From the NCBI GenBank assembly GCA_965658965.1, contig CBFHVV010000003.1:1-64000 (forward strand): DNA of 64,000 nt. Direction: 5' to 3'. The notes under the pieces were generated by a model. It ran no database searches. It saw nothing but the letters and a program-made list of their open reading frames with translations, and was not told where the DNA came from. The position numbers and the translations under genes are program-made. This stretch comes from Croceimicrobium sp965658965 (GTDB lineage Bacteria; Bacteroidota; Bacteroidia; Flavobacteriales; Schleiferiaceae). Below are positions 10,001-17,749 of the stretch, piece by piece (position 1 is the stretch's first letter; the number at the start of each line of letters is the position of its first letter).

Positions 10001-10393
10001 TGAAGAGTTCCCGGAAAAAGTGTGAGTAGCATAACTACCGTTAATTTGTGCACCGGTGCTGGGAGAGCTTAATGTTCCAACGTGACCCATAGCATCTTCC
10101 ACAGAAGCTTGAAAACCGATAGTTCCCGCACCGCTACTGCCATCATTTGCGGTTACAGTTACCGTGTAGTTAGTATTCGCTTGGTATCCACTTGCAGGGA
10201 TAGTAGTGGTAATACTAACAGTTTGATTGGTTATGGAGCCCGAAGTGTGACAACCTGCTGTAGCACAAGTAGATGAACTTTGGGGAGAACCTGTTCTGCC
10301 AGAAGGCGCACCAGAGGAATTGGTAAAGCCTTGATAGCTAATCAAGCTTGCTCCGATGGTCGCAAATAAGACGGATAGTTTTTTAATTTTCAT
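7019..10393 (-). CDS. T9SS-secreted multidomain lamin-tail protein
   Basis: 1124 aa with a signal peptide. The N-terminal module (about residues 25-180) resembles the Reeler/choice-of-anchor V domain and includes CATAGCH. Two nearly identical 173-residue lamin-tail repeats follow (about 190-535). Next come a Calx-beta-like stretch (about 545-655), an OB-fold-like module (about 660-770) and a third, divergent lamin-tail domain (about 890-1030). The C-terminus is a type IX sorting domain (IYPNPASDYF...VTRKLVIR), so the protein should cross the outer membrane by T9SS and sit on the surface or be released. A TAnnTTTG -7 box lies 18 bp upstream. The substrate is unknown; domains of this type occur beside extracellular nucleases and adhesins. 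Confidence 0.85.
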   Translation of the reverse strand: MKIKKLSVLFATIGASLISYQGFTNSSGAPSGRTGSPQSSSTCATAGCHTSGSITNQTVSITTTIPASGYQANTNYTVTVTANDGSSGAGTIGFQASVEDAMGHVGTLSSPSTGAQINGSYATHTFSGNSSSMGVNTWTFTWNPGANPPANATVYTAINFANGNGGTSGDNIATQTLALSQFVAMPAAPCSQPFFSEYIEGSSNNKGFEIYNPTGAPLDLGPYKVYLSGNGGSFTNEFNLSGTLASGSVYTIVTTQADPAMLAVADTALAFPSVSHFNGDDALFLVDTTMNDTLDIIGVIGVDPGSSWTVGSGSTADNTLIRDTTISMGQKDWAIGATEWSVQPSNTFSYLGAHASMCIALPCSQPFFSEYIEGSSNNKGFEVYNPSNTPLDLGPYKVYLSGNGGSFTNEFNLSGTLASGDVYTIVTTQADPAMLAVADTALAFPSVSHFNGDDALFLVDTTMNDTIDIIGVIGVDPGSSWTVGSGSTSDNTLVRNMNISGGQTDWTVGATEWTVNPSNTFTFLGSHSSSCVNTTPMVSTANFVTAPGTMVSEAAGTFTVEVNINPVSATNDTLSIMLTPGVGLTTADGTVMPMPNAMGILELVIPAGADSTGFVFNIIDDAILEGNETLYVHMVSSSANLAIGTSDSIDLIVEDNDQIIPVYTVADLMSVDADLSPDSLGVECKLIGTVYTDDFDGNAGYSFYIYDNTGGINVFNFVDEPGGYQVNRGDSIRVSGVVDFYNGLIELKVDSIAVLASNVTIKQPAVVSTLDESTEGEYIRLNGFYLVNPAGWPAFPGSSVNLDITNGVDTLTMRIDSDTDIDGSTAPTGYFDVIGAGSQFDNAAPYDEGYQIFPRDTMDIIPVTLPSLYISEVMPSTGSTIPSAINGDWFEVRNNGSTSVDFNGISWDDESAAAGTHTVATSVSLPAGEAAVFLDATSVTDVNDWIAEWGLAATNLVILNTDNQFTGFSGLSSGGDAVYLFDADGRIISVVSYDGTAVNAGVSLEFDMNGMYLGNASGGNNGAYSSINGDVGSPGDLNPNFSLADILADNISIYPNPASDYFTISTANNAEKTISVRNVNGQLVKTISSTDVELRVNTEALASGVYMLNISTADYSVTRKLVIR
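8789..9307 (-). repeat. Lamin-tail direct repeat, copy 2
   Basis: Second copy of a 519-bp (173-codon) unit starting at CSQPFFSEYIEG within the T9SS protein. Protein identity with copy 1 is very high, with only scattered substitutions such as I to V and S to D. Confidence 0.85.
9308..9826 (-). repeat. Lamin-tail direct repeat, copy 1
   Basis: First copy in reading order of the 519-bp in-frame tandem duplication. The copies keep long identical DNA stretches, for example around the codons for FPSVSHFNGDDALFLVDTT. Confidence 0.85.
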
Positions 10394-10410
10394 TGTTTGA
10401 ATTTAAGCTG

Positions 10411-10418
10411 CAAAGGTA
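10411..10418 (-). promoter_or_regulatory. -7 promoter element of the lamin-tail gene
   Basis: CAAAGGTA on the plus strand reads TACCTTTG on the coding strand, an exact TAnnTTTG match. It lies 18 bp upstream of the ATG. No clear -33 element was found. Confidence 0.55.
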
Positions 10419-10490
10419 ATATTTTGCCTAGAGTTTAAAGAGGAGGGAGTTTAAGCCATTATTAAATTAACTCCCTCCGATAGAATTAGT

Positions 10491-13373
10491 TTAATAGAAG
10501 CTGTAGGTGTAACCGATAGAAACTGCAACACCAGGAGCGAAACCCGTAAAAATTTGTTGGTTGGCTTCAAAAGCTTGAAAGAAGCTTTCGCGACGATCGT
10601 TCAGTAAGTTTGAGACTTTTACGTTTAAAGATGACTTCTCATCTTTACCAAAGCGCTTATTCACCGTTAGATTTAAGCTGTGAAAAGGTTCTGTATAAAT
10701 ATCGGGGGCGAGGTTTCCTCCTACAATTTGCAAAGTGCGTCCTTTCACATTATAAAAAATTCCTGCACTTAAACCCGTCTCACTTTTATCGTAGCCAAAG
10801 CCCGCGTTCACAATGTATGGGGCCTGGCCTGCCATAGCACGAGTAGATTGAATATCCTGACCATCTTTCTCGGTACCTTTGCGCGCCACAAACTCGGCAT
10901 CTGTCATGTCAATTTGAGAGTAGGTATAAGTAAAGTTACCAGAGAAGCTTAATTCCTTAAGAGCCTCACTGAGAATTGCGAGGTTTTTTCTAAACTCAAA
11001 CTCACCACCAAGTAGGGTTCCATTACCTACGTTTCTGGGCTGAAAATCGCGTAGGGCAGTGGGAATACGAACGAGTTCGATGGGGTCTACGAAACTTTTG
11101 AAAAATGCGCTGAAGGAAATAATATCAGCACCATCTAAAAACTTCTCCCAGCGAATATCAAAGTTATTGATGCGGGTTGCCACCAAATTTCCATCCCAAT
11201 TTTCGTATTGCAATAAACCACCGTTAAAAGTTCGGTTTGAAATCGGATCCAAAATTTGCGCAAAAGATAATTCCTTAAATGAAGGACGAGCGATGGAGCG
11301 GAAATAAGAAACTCTTAGATTTTGATCGTCGGTGATCGCGTAAATTAAGTTGGTGGATGGGAATAGATCGAGACCATCTAATACCAATTCATTGTCCAAA
11401 ACATTAGCGTCAGGAGCATCAGGATTTTGCGCACCGGCCTGATCTCTACCCGTATGACGCTGCTGAAATAATTCCGCTCTTAAGCCAACAATGGCCTTTA
11501 AACGCATGGTAGGCTTAATTTCCTCCGAAATATACAAGCCGAAATTATTTATGTTAGACTGGTACTCATTAGGGTTGGCCTTGCCCTCCACTAACTCCGG
11601 GTTGTAGGCCAATTGGCCAACTGGATATAAGTTTTCATCTAGTAATACTTGGTTAGCGTCGCCGCTAAATACTATCGGTTGACCACCAACTTGTTGCAAA
11701 TTGTAACGAAAGATGGAATAATCACGGTATTTAAAAACGTGACTGGCGCCAAACTTCAGTTTAGCGTCTCCATCAAATAATTGATGCTTTCGAATAATAT
11801 CAACTTTACTAACTTGATTATACTCATTTAAGAAACGCCAGATACGGCTAGGTAAGCCACCTTCACCTGGATCAAAAGTAGAGTCTCCACGGTCAATTGA
11901 AAAAGCTGTTCTCCTAATGTCTGGATCCTTAATCGATGAGATAGTAGTTGCAAGAGTCCAATTCACTTCCCAATCGCCTCCGTCTATATAATGCTCTCCT
12001 CCTAATAAAATATTGGTCAGACCACGCTGATTAAACTCCAGGTTATTCGAGAATGCGTCGTAATCGGATACCTGAGCAGCGCCGTCGCGCGAGAAAACAT
12101 TTAATTGAGCGGATTTCGAAACTGCATTTTGCAAGTGCATAAGGGTTAATTTATACTTAGCATTAAATGTCTTGTAAGAAAGACCTGCCAAACCGCCAAG
12201 CAAAACCGTATTTTCAGCCACAACACCAGTTTGCGTGCTTGCTTCAATCATTTCGTATTGATCCGAAAATGCAGAACGCTGATACTCACCAAAAACAATA
12301 TCGTCGTAAAGTACACGTGAATTATCGTAATTGGCAGAGAAAATATAGCCTAATTTATTGCCATTCTCCAGTTTATACTGATCGCCCATCGACACTCCAA
12401 GACTGTAGTCTACTAAGCTTGTCATTTGCTCCGCCCCTAAAGTTTTATTGAAGCTTTTATTAAAAGAGGCTACCTCATTATTAGGGTCAAATAAAGGTAT
12501 CGGACCAGTTCCATTGGCATTTGGAATGGCTCTGGTTCCATCGTCAAAACCTAAAAAATCAGTCGAGCCACCTTCATAATCTAAATAAGCATCATTAAAG
12601 TGCATACTTGGGTTGTAGGTAACACCTACGGAAACATCAAAAATTTTCTTGGTGGGAAATTCTTTGGTTTCAATATTTACTACTCCACCGGTAAAATCAG
12701 CGGGTAATTCAGCCAAACCACTCTTTAGCACGGTTAAGTTGCTAATAAGATTGGTGGGGAAAATATCAATCTGAATGGAGTTTTTATCAGGATCTAATCC
12801 TGGAATATCAACTCCGTTAAGCATTGTTTTTGTGTAGCGGTCTCCTAATCCACGCACATAAACATACTTACCACCTTCTACCGATACACCAGTAACCCTT
12901 TTCGCGGCATCACCCGCATCAGAATCGCCAGTTTTACGAAGTTTTGCAGCCGACACACCATCTACCAAATTGGTAGACTTGCGCTTTACTGTTACCAAAG
13001 AAGCCTCAGAATTTCGTACGGCTTCCGCTGTAATGGTAACCATGGCTAGCTCACTACTCGCTGGCTCAAGTTTTACAGGATCTATCGCAGTTACTTCTCC
13101 AGCAATAACTTTAACATCCTTAACTAATTTACTAGCCATACCAATAAAACTATACTCTATTGCATAGGTACCTGCAGGAGCGCTTAACTCAAAGTTTCCA
13201 TCAAAATCGGTTGTTGTCCCTATCTGTGTACCTTTTATTACTGCATTGGCACTAAAAAGAGGCTCCCCATTTTCACCGTCAATTATCTGACCTCTAATTG
13301 TACCGTTCTGAGCAGAAAGAGCCAAGGATGCTAATAAAATTAGAGAGGTGATTGCTGATTTTAGGAATTTCAT
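10491..13373 (-). CDS. TonB-dependent outer-membrane receptor
   Basis: 960 aa from the ATG at 13373. A signal peptide ends at SAQNG. A CarboxypepD_reg-like domain (GTIRGQIIDGENGEPL, about residues 23-110) is followed by a plug domain (KRVTGVSVEGGKYVYVRGLG, about 155-250) and a 22-strand-type barrel ending in an aromatic residue (SIGYTYSFY). It imports a ligand across the outer membrane using TonB energy. A longer reading from 13430 is rejected because it would run through the terminator at 13411-13433. The gene directly follows a beta-helix lipoprotein controlled by a Pho-box-like site and is close to phoB/phoR-like genes, so a phosphorus-containing ligand is a reasonable inference but is not shown. 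Confidence 0.92.
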   Translation of the reverse strand: MKFLKSAITSLILLASLALSAQNGTIRGQIIDGENGEPLFSANAVIKGTQIGTTTDFDGNFELSAPAGTYAIEYSFIGMASKLVKDVKVIAGEVTAIDPVKLEPASSELAMVTITAEAVRNSEASLVTVKRKSTNLVDGVSAAKLRKTGDSDAGDAAKRVTGVSVEGGKYVYVRGLGDRYTKTMLNGVDIPGLDPDKNSIQIDIFPTNLISNLTVLKSGLAELPADFTGGVVNIETKEFPTKKIFDVSVGVTYNPSMHFNDAYLDYEGGSTDFLGFDDGTRAIPNANGTGPIPLFDPNNEVASFNKSFNKTLGAEQMTSLVDYSLGVSMGDQYKLENGNKLGYIFSANYDNSRVLYDDIVFGEYQRSAFSDQYEMIEASTQTGVVAENTVLLGGLAGLSYKTFNAKYKLTLMHLQNAVSKSAQLNVFSRDGAAQVSDYDAFSNNLEFNQRGLTNILLGGEHYIDGGDWEVNWTLATTISSIKDPDIRRTAFSIDRGDSTFDPGEGGLPSRIWRFLNEYNQVSKVDIIRKHQLFDGDAKLKFGASHVFKYRDYSIFRYNLQQVGGQPIVFSGDANQVLLDENLYPVGQLAYNPELVEGKANPNEYQSNINNFGLYISEEIKPTMRLKAIVGLRAELFQQRHTGRDQAGAQNPDAPDANVLDNELVLDGLDLFPSTNLIYAITDDQNLRVSYFRSIARPSFKELSFAQILDPISNRTFNGGLLQYENWDGNLVATRINNFDIRWEKFLDGADIISFSAFFKSFVDPIELVRIPTALRDFQPRNVGNGTLLGGEFEFRKNLAILSEALKELSFSGNFTYTYSQIDMTDAEFVARKGTEKDGQDIQSTRAMAGQAPYIVNAGFGYDKSETGLSAGIFYNVKGRTLQIVGGNLAPDIYTEPFHSLNLTVNKRFGKDEKSSLNVKVSNLLNDRRESFFQAFEANQQIFTGFAPGVAVSIGYTYSFY

Positions 13374-13410
13374 AGTCCTGAAAAATTGATAAATATTAAA
13401 ATGCAAAAAA

Positions 13411-13433
13411 AGCTTGCCCTCCTCGGGCAAGCT
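13411..13433 (-). terminator. Intergenic terminator/attenuator between lipoprotein and TonB receptor
   Basis: Perfect 9-bp stem AGCTTGCCC / GGGCAAGCT with a 5-nt loop, followed on the minus strand by seven Ts. It sits after the lipoprotein stop and 38 bp before the receptor ATG. Confidence 0.85.
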
Positions 13434-13466
13434 CTAAATTCTATTTAGTAGAATGTTTTATTAAAA

Positions 13467-14666
13467 TTATAAACCTAAGGTTCCTAAAGCACCTGAAGCA
13501 GAAGCCCAAGTCCAAGAAAAACCAGAAGCATTAGGACCTACCGTATTCTGATTGGCAGCTACCTCTGTTAAAATGCTAATTGGTACGCCTTGGAAAACTG
13601 AATCTGCTACAGAACCAGCAGCTAAAGTATACTCCCAACCCTCAGTTGTTGCTACGCCGTCTCCACCAAAAGATGAAATACCGTCTTTGTAAGAAGCATC
13701 AATACCGTAAAAGTATACATTGCTTACACCTGCATTGGTATTATCATCCCAGTCTACTAAATCGCTAATAGAACTTCCAGCGTAAACAACACCGTTATTA
13801 AATTGGTGTGTACCGCGGTTTAAAGAACCTTCTGGTCCGTCTAATTCAAAAGCAGATCCGTTAGGAGTAACAATAATAAAGTCTGAACAGGTACCGATCC
13901 AATCTTGATCCGTATCTAAACCATCATCACCACAGTTCCAGATTAACACATTGTTTAAGCTAACACTACCGCCGAACCACTCGATTCCATCGTCTTGATT
14001 AGCCACAATTTCGATGTTGTTAATGGTAGTAGCAGAACCTACACCGCCCATAGTAAGGCCGTTGATTTCGTTACCATCACCAATGTTTGAACCACCGTGA
14101 CGAATAGATACATAGGAAAATACACCGCTATTATCAGCGTCGTTATTTCCACCGTATAAAGCATTAACAGAAGTAGGAATACCTTCTACCTGAAGCTCAG
14201 AAACATCTTGATCGTCTGCATTTTGAGCCGAAATTTGCGCCTCACCTAAAATGATAACACCACCCCAAAGACCGTTATTAGTAGGGTCCATGTTTGGAGA
14301 AGTAATCATACCAGACTCAATATCATCTGCCAAAGTGGTAAAGATAATAGGCTCAGCAGCAGTTCCTTGTGCGTTGATCATTCCGTCGCGAGAAATAATT
14401 AGAGCGGAAGCAAAAGCACCTTGACCCGGAGAAGCTTTAATAACTGTACCCGCTTCAATGTTTAAGGTTGCGTTGTTCTCAACGATTACACGACCATCTA
14501 AGCGATAGATATTATCTTTGGTCCAGTTAACATCGCTAGTGATACTTCCAGAAACAGGAACTAGATTAGGTGTTGGAGTTACTGGAGCAACTGGATCATC
14601 TTCACCACAAGAAGCCATAGTAAGGGCTGCTAAAGCTGAAAGAGCAAATAATTTGAAATTTTTCAT
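13467..14666 (-). CDS. Beta-helix-type surface lipoprotein paired with the TonB receptor
   Basis: 399 aa from the ATG at 14666. The signal peptide ends in the lipobox MASC, so it is a lipoprotein. The mature protein has repeated short strands (VIVENNATLNIEAGTVIKA, GLWGGVIILGEA, NNIEIVANQDDGIEWFGG) typical of right-handed beta-helix proteins. Homologues in Bacteroidota are sometimes mislabelled multidrug transporters; nothing here supports transport by itself. It probably cooperates with the downstream receptor as a surface partner. The promoter has three 11-bp Pho-type repeats (14714-14746) and a -7 box (14697-14704). Confidence 0.82.
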   Translation of the reverse strand: MKNFKLFALSALAALTMASCGEDDPVAPVTPTPNLVPVSGSITSDVNWTKDNIYRLDGRVIVENNATLNIEAGTVIKASPGQGAFASALIISRDGMINAQGTAAEPIIFTTLADDIESGMITSPNMDPTNNGLWGGVIILGEAQISAQNADDQDVSELQVEGIPTSVNALYGGNNDADNSGVFSYVSIRHGGSNIGDGNEINGLTMGGVGSATTINNIEIVANQDDGIEWFGGSVSLNNVLIWNCGDDGLDTDQDWIGTCSDFIIVTPNGSAFELDGPEGSLNRGTHQFNNGVVYAGSSISDLVDWDDNTNAGVSNVYFYGIDASYKDGISSFGGDGVATTEGWEYTLAAGSVADSVFQGVPISILTEVAANQNTVGPNASGFSWTWASASGALGTLGL

Positions 14667-14696
14667 TAGGAGAAATATTGTTGTTTTTTCTTGGCG

Positions 14697-14704
14697 CAAA
14701 TAAA
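14697..14704 (-). promoter_or_regulatory. -7 promoter element of the lipoprotein gene
   Basis: Reads TTTATTTG on the coding strand, seven of eight positions of TAnnTTTG. It lies 31 bp from the ATG and 9 bp downstream of the Pho-type repeats, the spacing expected when an activator replaces the -33 contact. Confidence 0.55.
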
Positions 14705-14713
14705 AGGCGGTCT

Positions 14714-14746
14714 TGTTAAGTCCGTGTTAAGTCAGTTTAAAGCTTA
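14714..14746 (-). promoter_or_regulatory. Pho-box-like triple 11-bp direct repeat
   Basis: On the plus strand TGTTAAGTCCG, TGTTAAGTCAG and TTTAAAGCTTA follow each other with exact 11-bp periodicity. On the coding strand of the lipoprotein this reads TTAACA-N5-TTAACA, the layout of the PhoP/PhoB box. It ends 9 bp upstream of the -7 box and lies between the lipoprotein and the PhoB-like regulator gene. Confidence 0.7.
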
Positions 14747-14846
14747 GGCATCTATATTTCGATCATGTTTTATTAAGTTTAATAACTCAAATAGCTTTGA
14801 TAGTAGGGAATTTCTTGGATTAGGCTAGATAAACGGCTTGCGCTAA

Positions 14847-14864
14847 GATTAACGATTTGTTAAG
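14847..14864 (+). promoter_or_regulatory. Partial Pho-box-like repeat before the response regulator
   Basis: GATTAAC and TGTTAAG with TTAA cores 11 bp apart, about 27 bp upstream of the -7 box at 14891-14898. It is a weaker version of the repeat at 14714-14746 and may mediate autoregulation. Confidence 0.4.
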
Positions 14865-14890
14865 CCGAACTGAAAGGCCTTATTAATAGC

Positions 14891-14898
14891 TATTTTTG
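14891..14898 (+). promoter_or_regulatory. -7 promoter element of the PhoB-like gene
   Basis: TATTTTTG matches TAnnTTTG exactly and lies 22 bp upstream of the ATG at 14920. It supports that start over the TTG at 14896, which overlaps the promoter. Confidence 0.65.
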
Positions 14899-14919
14899 GC
14901 AACGCTAATCAACAGAAAA

Positions 14920-15615
14920 ATGAACAACAGCGATTATACCATACTTTTAGTAGATGACGAACCAGATATTCTAGAGTTTGTGAGCTACAACTTAAAGAAA
15001 GAAGAGTTTAAGGTTTTAAAAGCCAGCAATGGTGCCGACGGGCTAAAGAAAGCCGCCAAAGAAAAACCCCATCTTATATTATTAGATGTAATGATGCCCG
15101 GCATGGATGGTATCGAAACCTGTGATCAAATTCGTAAGACTCCTGGCCTCGAGCATACGCTTATTGCCTTTTTAACCGCACGTGGTGAAGATTACTCGCA
15201 GGTTGCTGGTTTTGATGCCGGTGCCGATGATTACATAACCAAACCTATTAAACCGAAAGTTTTAATTAGTCGCATCAAAGCACTACTGCGACGTTATGGG
15301 CAAAATACTAATGCCGAGGTAGCCCAAGAAAACATTCAAGAGTTTGGCTCTCTCTTTATTGACTTAGATAAATATCAAGTGCGTCTAAAGAATCAAAAGC
15401 TAGATTTACCGCGCAAAGAATTTGAGCTATTAACTTTACTCACCTCTAAGCCAGGCAAGGTTTTTCATCGGGATGAGATTTTAGACAAAATTTGGGGGAA
15501 TGAAGTAGTGGTGGGAGGCCGTACCATTGATGTTCATATTCGCAAACTAAGAGAAAAGATTGGTGAAAAGTTTATCAAAACCGTAAAAGGTGTAGGCTAT
15601 AAATTTGAAAGCTAA
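14920..15615 (+). CDS. phoB: OmpR/PhoB-family response regulator
   Basis: 231 aa. The receiver domain has acidic residues DDE at 12-14, the phospho-acceptor Asp at 56 (LLDVMMPG) and the conserved Lys at about 108 (ITKPIK). The C-terminal winged-helix OmpR/PhoB DNA-binding domain ends with GGRTIDVHIRKLREKIG...VKGVGYKF. The start at the ATG 14920 fits the promoter. The histidine kinase follows 7 bp later in the same operon. The assignment to phosphate control rests on Pho-type repeats next to the gene and on the kinase layout; the family alone does not prove it. Confidence 0.9.
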   Translation: MNNSDYTILLVDDEPDILEFVSYNLKKEEFKVLKASNGADGLKKAAKEKPHLILLDVMMPGMDGIETCDQIRKTPGLEHTLIAFLTARGEDYSQVAGFDAGADDYITKPIKPKVLISRIKALLRRYGQNTNAEVAQENIQEFGSLFIDLDKYQVRLKNQKLDLPRKEFELLTLLTSKPGKVFHRDEILDKIWGNEVVVGGRTIDVHIRKLREKIGEKFIKTVKGVGYKFES

Positions 15616-15621
15616 TTTTCT

Positions 15622-16668
15622 ATGCGCCTCGACAAACCGCTAAGCTTAGCCTTAATTTTATCCCTATCTATAGGTGCAATTACCTTTGGCATTACCAGCC
15701 TTTTGCGCCTCATTTATAATCTTTCCGCAGTACCCTACTATACCTTAGGACTGGTTTCTTTGGCCTTAACCTTACTCTCTTTTCTGCTTATACGGATGGG
15801 TGTAGAAAACTTTATCTACGCTAAAATCAAACTGATTTATAAAAACATTCACGAACTAAAGGTAGGAACCGACTTCGACGAATACGAGACCGTTCGTTCA
15901 AACGATCTAGACCTGGTAACCAAAGAAGTCTCTGAATGGGCAGACCAAAATCGTAATGAAATTGCCGAGTTGCGAGAGCGCGAAAATTTTCGCCGTGAGT
16001 TCATTGGTAATATTTCCCACGAACTGAAAACGCCCATATTTAATATTCAAGGCTATTTGCTCACGCTCCTTGATGGCGCTATTGACGACGAGGAAATCAA
16101 TCGACGCTATTTAAAACGCGCCAACAAGTCGGTAGATAGGATGATTAATATTATCGACGACCTAGAAGTTATAAGTGCCTTAGAATCGGATCGGGTACAA
16201 ATCTATGCTGAAAAATTCGACCTCGTACTTTTAGTAAAGGACGTTTTGGAACTATTAGAATCCCCTAGCAAAAAGAAGGGCATCCGCCTTAGCGTAAAAC
16301 GCGAAAACGAAAGGCCTGTAATGGTGATGGCCGATCGCTCTAAAATGGAGCAAGTGCTTATAAACCTTATCGGTAATGCCATTAAATATGGTAATGAAAA
16401 CGGCCAGGTAGAAGTGAGCTTTTTTGATATGGACGAGCATATTTTAACCGAGGTAAGTGATGACGGCGGGGGCATTCCTCCTGAAGATTTGCCGCGTATT
16501 TTCGAAAGATTCTATCGTGTAGACAAAAGTAGATCGCGCGATGCGGGTGGCACAGGTTTAGGACTCTCCATTGTTAAACATATTTTAGAAGCACATAAAC
16601 AAAGTATCAATGTGCGTAGCAGTGAAAACCGTGGGTCTACCTTTTCTTTTACCCTTAAAAAAGGCTAA
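15622..16668 (+). CDS. phoR: PhoR-like sensor histidine kinase
   Basis: 348 aa. Two N-terminal membrane helices (about 10-30 and 40-60) have almost no periplasmic loop between them. A short linker leads to HisKA with the phospho-acceptor His133 (FIGNISHELKTP) and a HATPase domain with N box (LINLIGNAIKYG), G1 (DDGGGIP), F box (FERFYRV) and G2 (GGTGLGLSI). The lack of an extracellular sensor domain fits PhoR-type kinases that sense indirectly through transporter or PhoU-like proteins. The 3' end overlaps the convergent glycosyltransferase by 14 bp. Confidence 0.88.
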   Translation: MRLDKPLSLALILSLSIGAITFGITSLLRLIYNLSAVPYYTLGLVSLALTLLSFLLIRMGVENFIYAKIKLIYKNIHELKVGTDFDEYETVRSNDLDLVTKEVSEWADQNRNEIAELRERENFRREFIGNISHELKTPIFNIQGYLLTLLDGAIDDEEINRRYLKRANKSVDRMINIIDDLEVISALESDRVQIYAEKFDLVLLVKDVLELLESPSKKKGIRLSVKRENERPVMVMADRSKMEQVLINLIGNAIKYGNENGQVEVSFFDMDEHILTEVSDDGGGIPPEDLPRIFERFYRVDKSRSRDAGGTGLGLSIVKHILEAHKQSINVRSSENRGSTFSFTLKKG

Positions 16669-17710
16669 ACAAAGTATCCCAATCTGCTATTGGCGATTTC
16701 TGTTGCACCCTTCCAAAACCAAAGTAAGTACTTGCTTTCGCTAGATCTTTTCGTAGGTCTAAGTCTTTCTGAGCCACCGAATAAAAACGATTTTCTTTCT
16801 TTAAATAATCTGCTAGGTACTCCTGCTCGCCTTGCCCGGGAGTAGGCACCAATAAAGCATTTTTATCGAGCTTGTAGTAATCCATTATAGAAGAATAACC
16901 CGAACGACTAATCACCAGCTGCGCGCCTGATATAATGTTCTGCAAACGCTTTGTTTCTAAACGTGGATAAATTAAAACATTAGGGTTAGTAGTAGTAGGA
17001 ATCACTGTTTCATTACTTCCCCTAACCACCAAAAGACGATTCATATTTCTACTCCACTGCTCTATTATCTTCTCTTCTAACAAACTTCGCTGCGGCTCGG
17101 GGCCACTTAAAACTGCCACAACATAATCGCCGCTAACGGCAGACTGAGAGTGGCTAAAGTGAGATAGTGGTCCTAGGTACTTAAATGCTATATCGATTCC
17201 CGATGGAACACTTAAATTACCCGCTAAAAGATGCTCTTCTGTATCGGGAATCCATAATTGGTGGAATTTATTGATAAAATAGGCATGTGCCCTGCTCGCT
17301 AAACCAGAGGCCCAACCGAAAGAAAGCTGTAGCTGATGACTAATATAAACACTCGGAACATCTGGGTGGTAAAAGCCTAGTCTATTATCCGATATAATAC
17401 CATCGATTTTCCGCTTCTTTACAATATCATTTAATAGGGCTCTTTCTCTTTTTACAGCCACGTTAATCTTGGGTAACTGTAAAGCAAGTTTTAACCACTG
17501 GCTATCTTTTTTACTGTATCGGACATTATAGGCGGGAAAATCTAAAAACTCCAAATGAGGAAATTCCTTCTGAAGCCAATCTAAACACTCTCCATCAGAA
17601 ACAATTAGCAGCTCAAAGCCACGCTCTAAAAGCTCATTAATTACCACCTTTGAGCGACTAGCGTGACCAAGGCCCCAGTTTAAGACTCCGTAAACAATCC
17701 TTTTTGACAT
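16655..17710 (-). CDS. MurG-like (GT28-type) glycosyltransferase family protein
   Basis: 351 aa with a GT-B type layout. The N-terminal signature VLNWGLGHASRS resembles the glycine loop of MurG/MGDG-synthase-like proteins. A C-terminal nucleotide-sugar domain is suggested by AQLVISRSGYSSIMDYY and ALLVPTPGQGEQEYLA. The sugar donor and acceptor are unknown. Bacteroidota homologues are usually annotated only as glycosyl transferases. It stands alone, divergent from trmB with 39 bp between starts, and its stop overlaps the end of the kinase gene. Confidence 0.8.
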   Translation of the reverse strand: MSKRIVYGVLNWGLGHASRSKVVINELLERGFELLIVSDGECLDWLQKEFPHLEFLDFPAYNVRYSKKDSQWLKLALQLPKINVAVKRERALLNDIVKKRKIDGIISDNRLGFYHPDVPSVYISHQLQLSFGWASGLASRAHAYFINKFHQLWIPDTEEHLLAGNLSVPSGIDIAFKYLGPLSHFSHSQSAVSGDYVVAVLSGPEPQRSLLEEKIIEQWSRNMNRLLVVRGSNETVIPTTTNPNVLIYPRLETKRLQNIISGAQLVISRSGYSSIMDYYKLDKNALLVPTPGQGEQEYLADYLKKENRFYSVAQKDLDLRKDLAKASTYFGFGRVQQKSPIADWDTLFSLF

Positions 17711-17737
17711 GGAAAAGCGAAATAAAGTTCAATAAAC

Positions 17738-17745
17738 TACTTTTG
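17738..17745 (+). promoter_or_regulatory. -7 promoter element abutting trmB
   Basis: TACTTTTG is an exact TAnnTTTG match and ends only 4 bp before the trmB ATG, implying a leaderless or near-leaderless transcript. Confidence 0.5.
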
Positions 17746-17749
17746 CGCA

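Noticed and set aside
10255..10275. CATAGCH as a c-type haem site in the lamin-tail protein
   Set aside because: The spacing is CX4CH rather than CXXCH, and the module is a known Reeler/choice-of-anchor type; haem attachment is not supported.
13374..13430. N-terminal extension of the TonB receptor to 13430
   Set aside because: The extension passes through a clear terminator and lacks a signal peptide; the ATG at 13373 begins a proper one.
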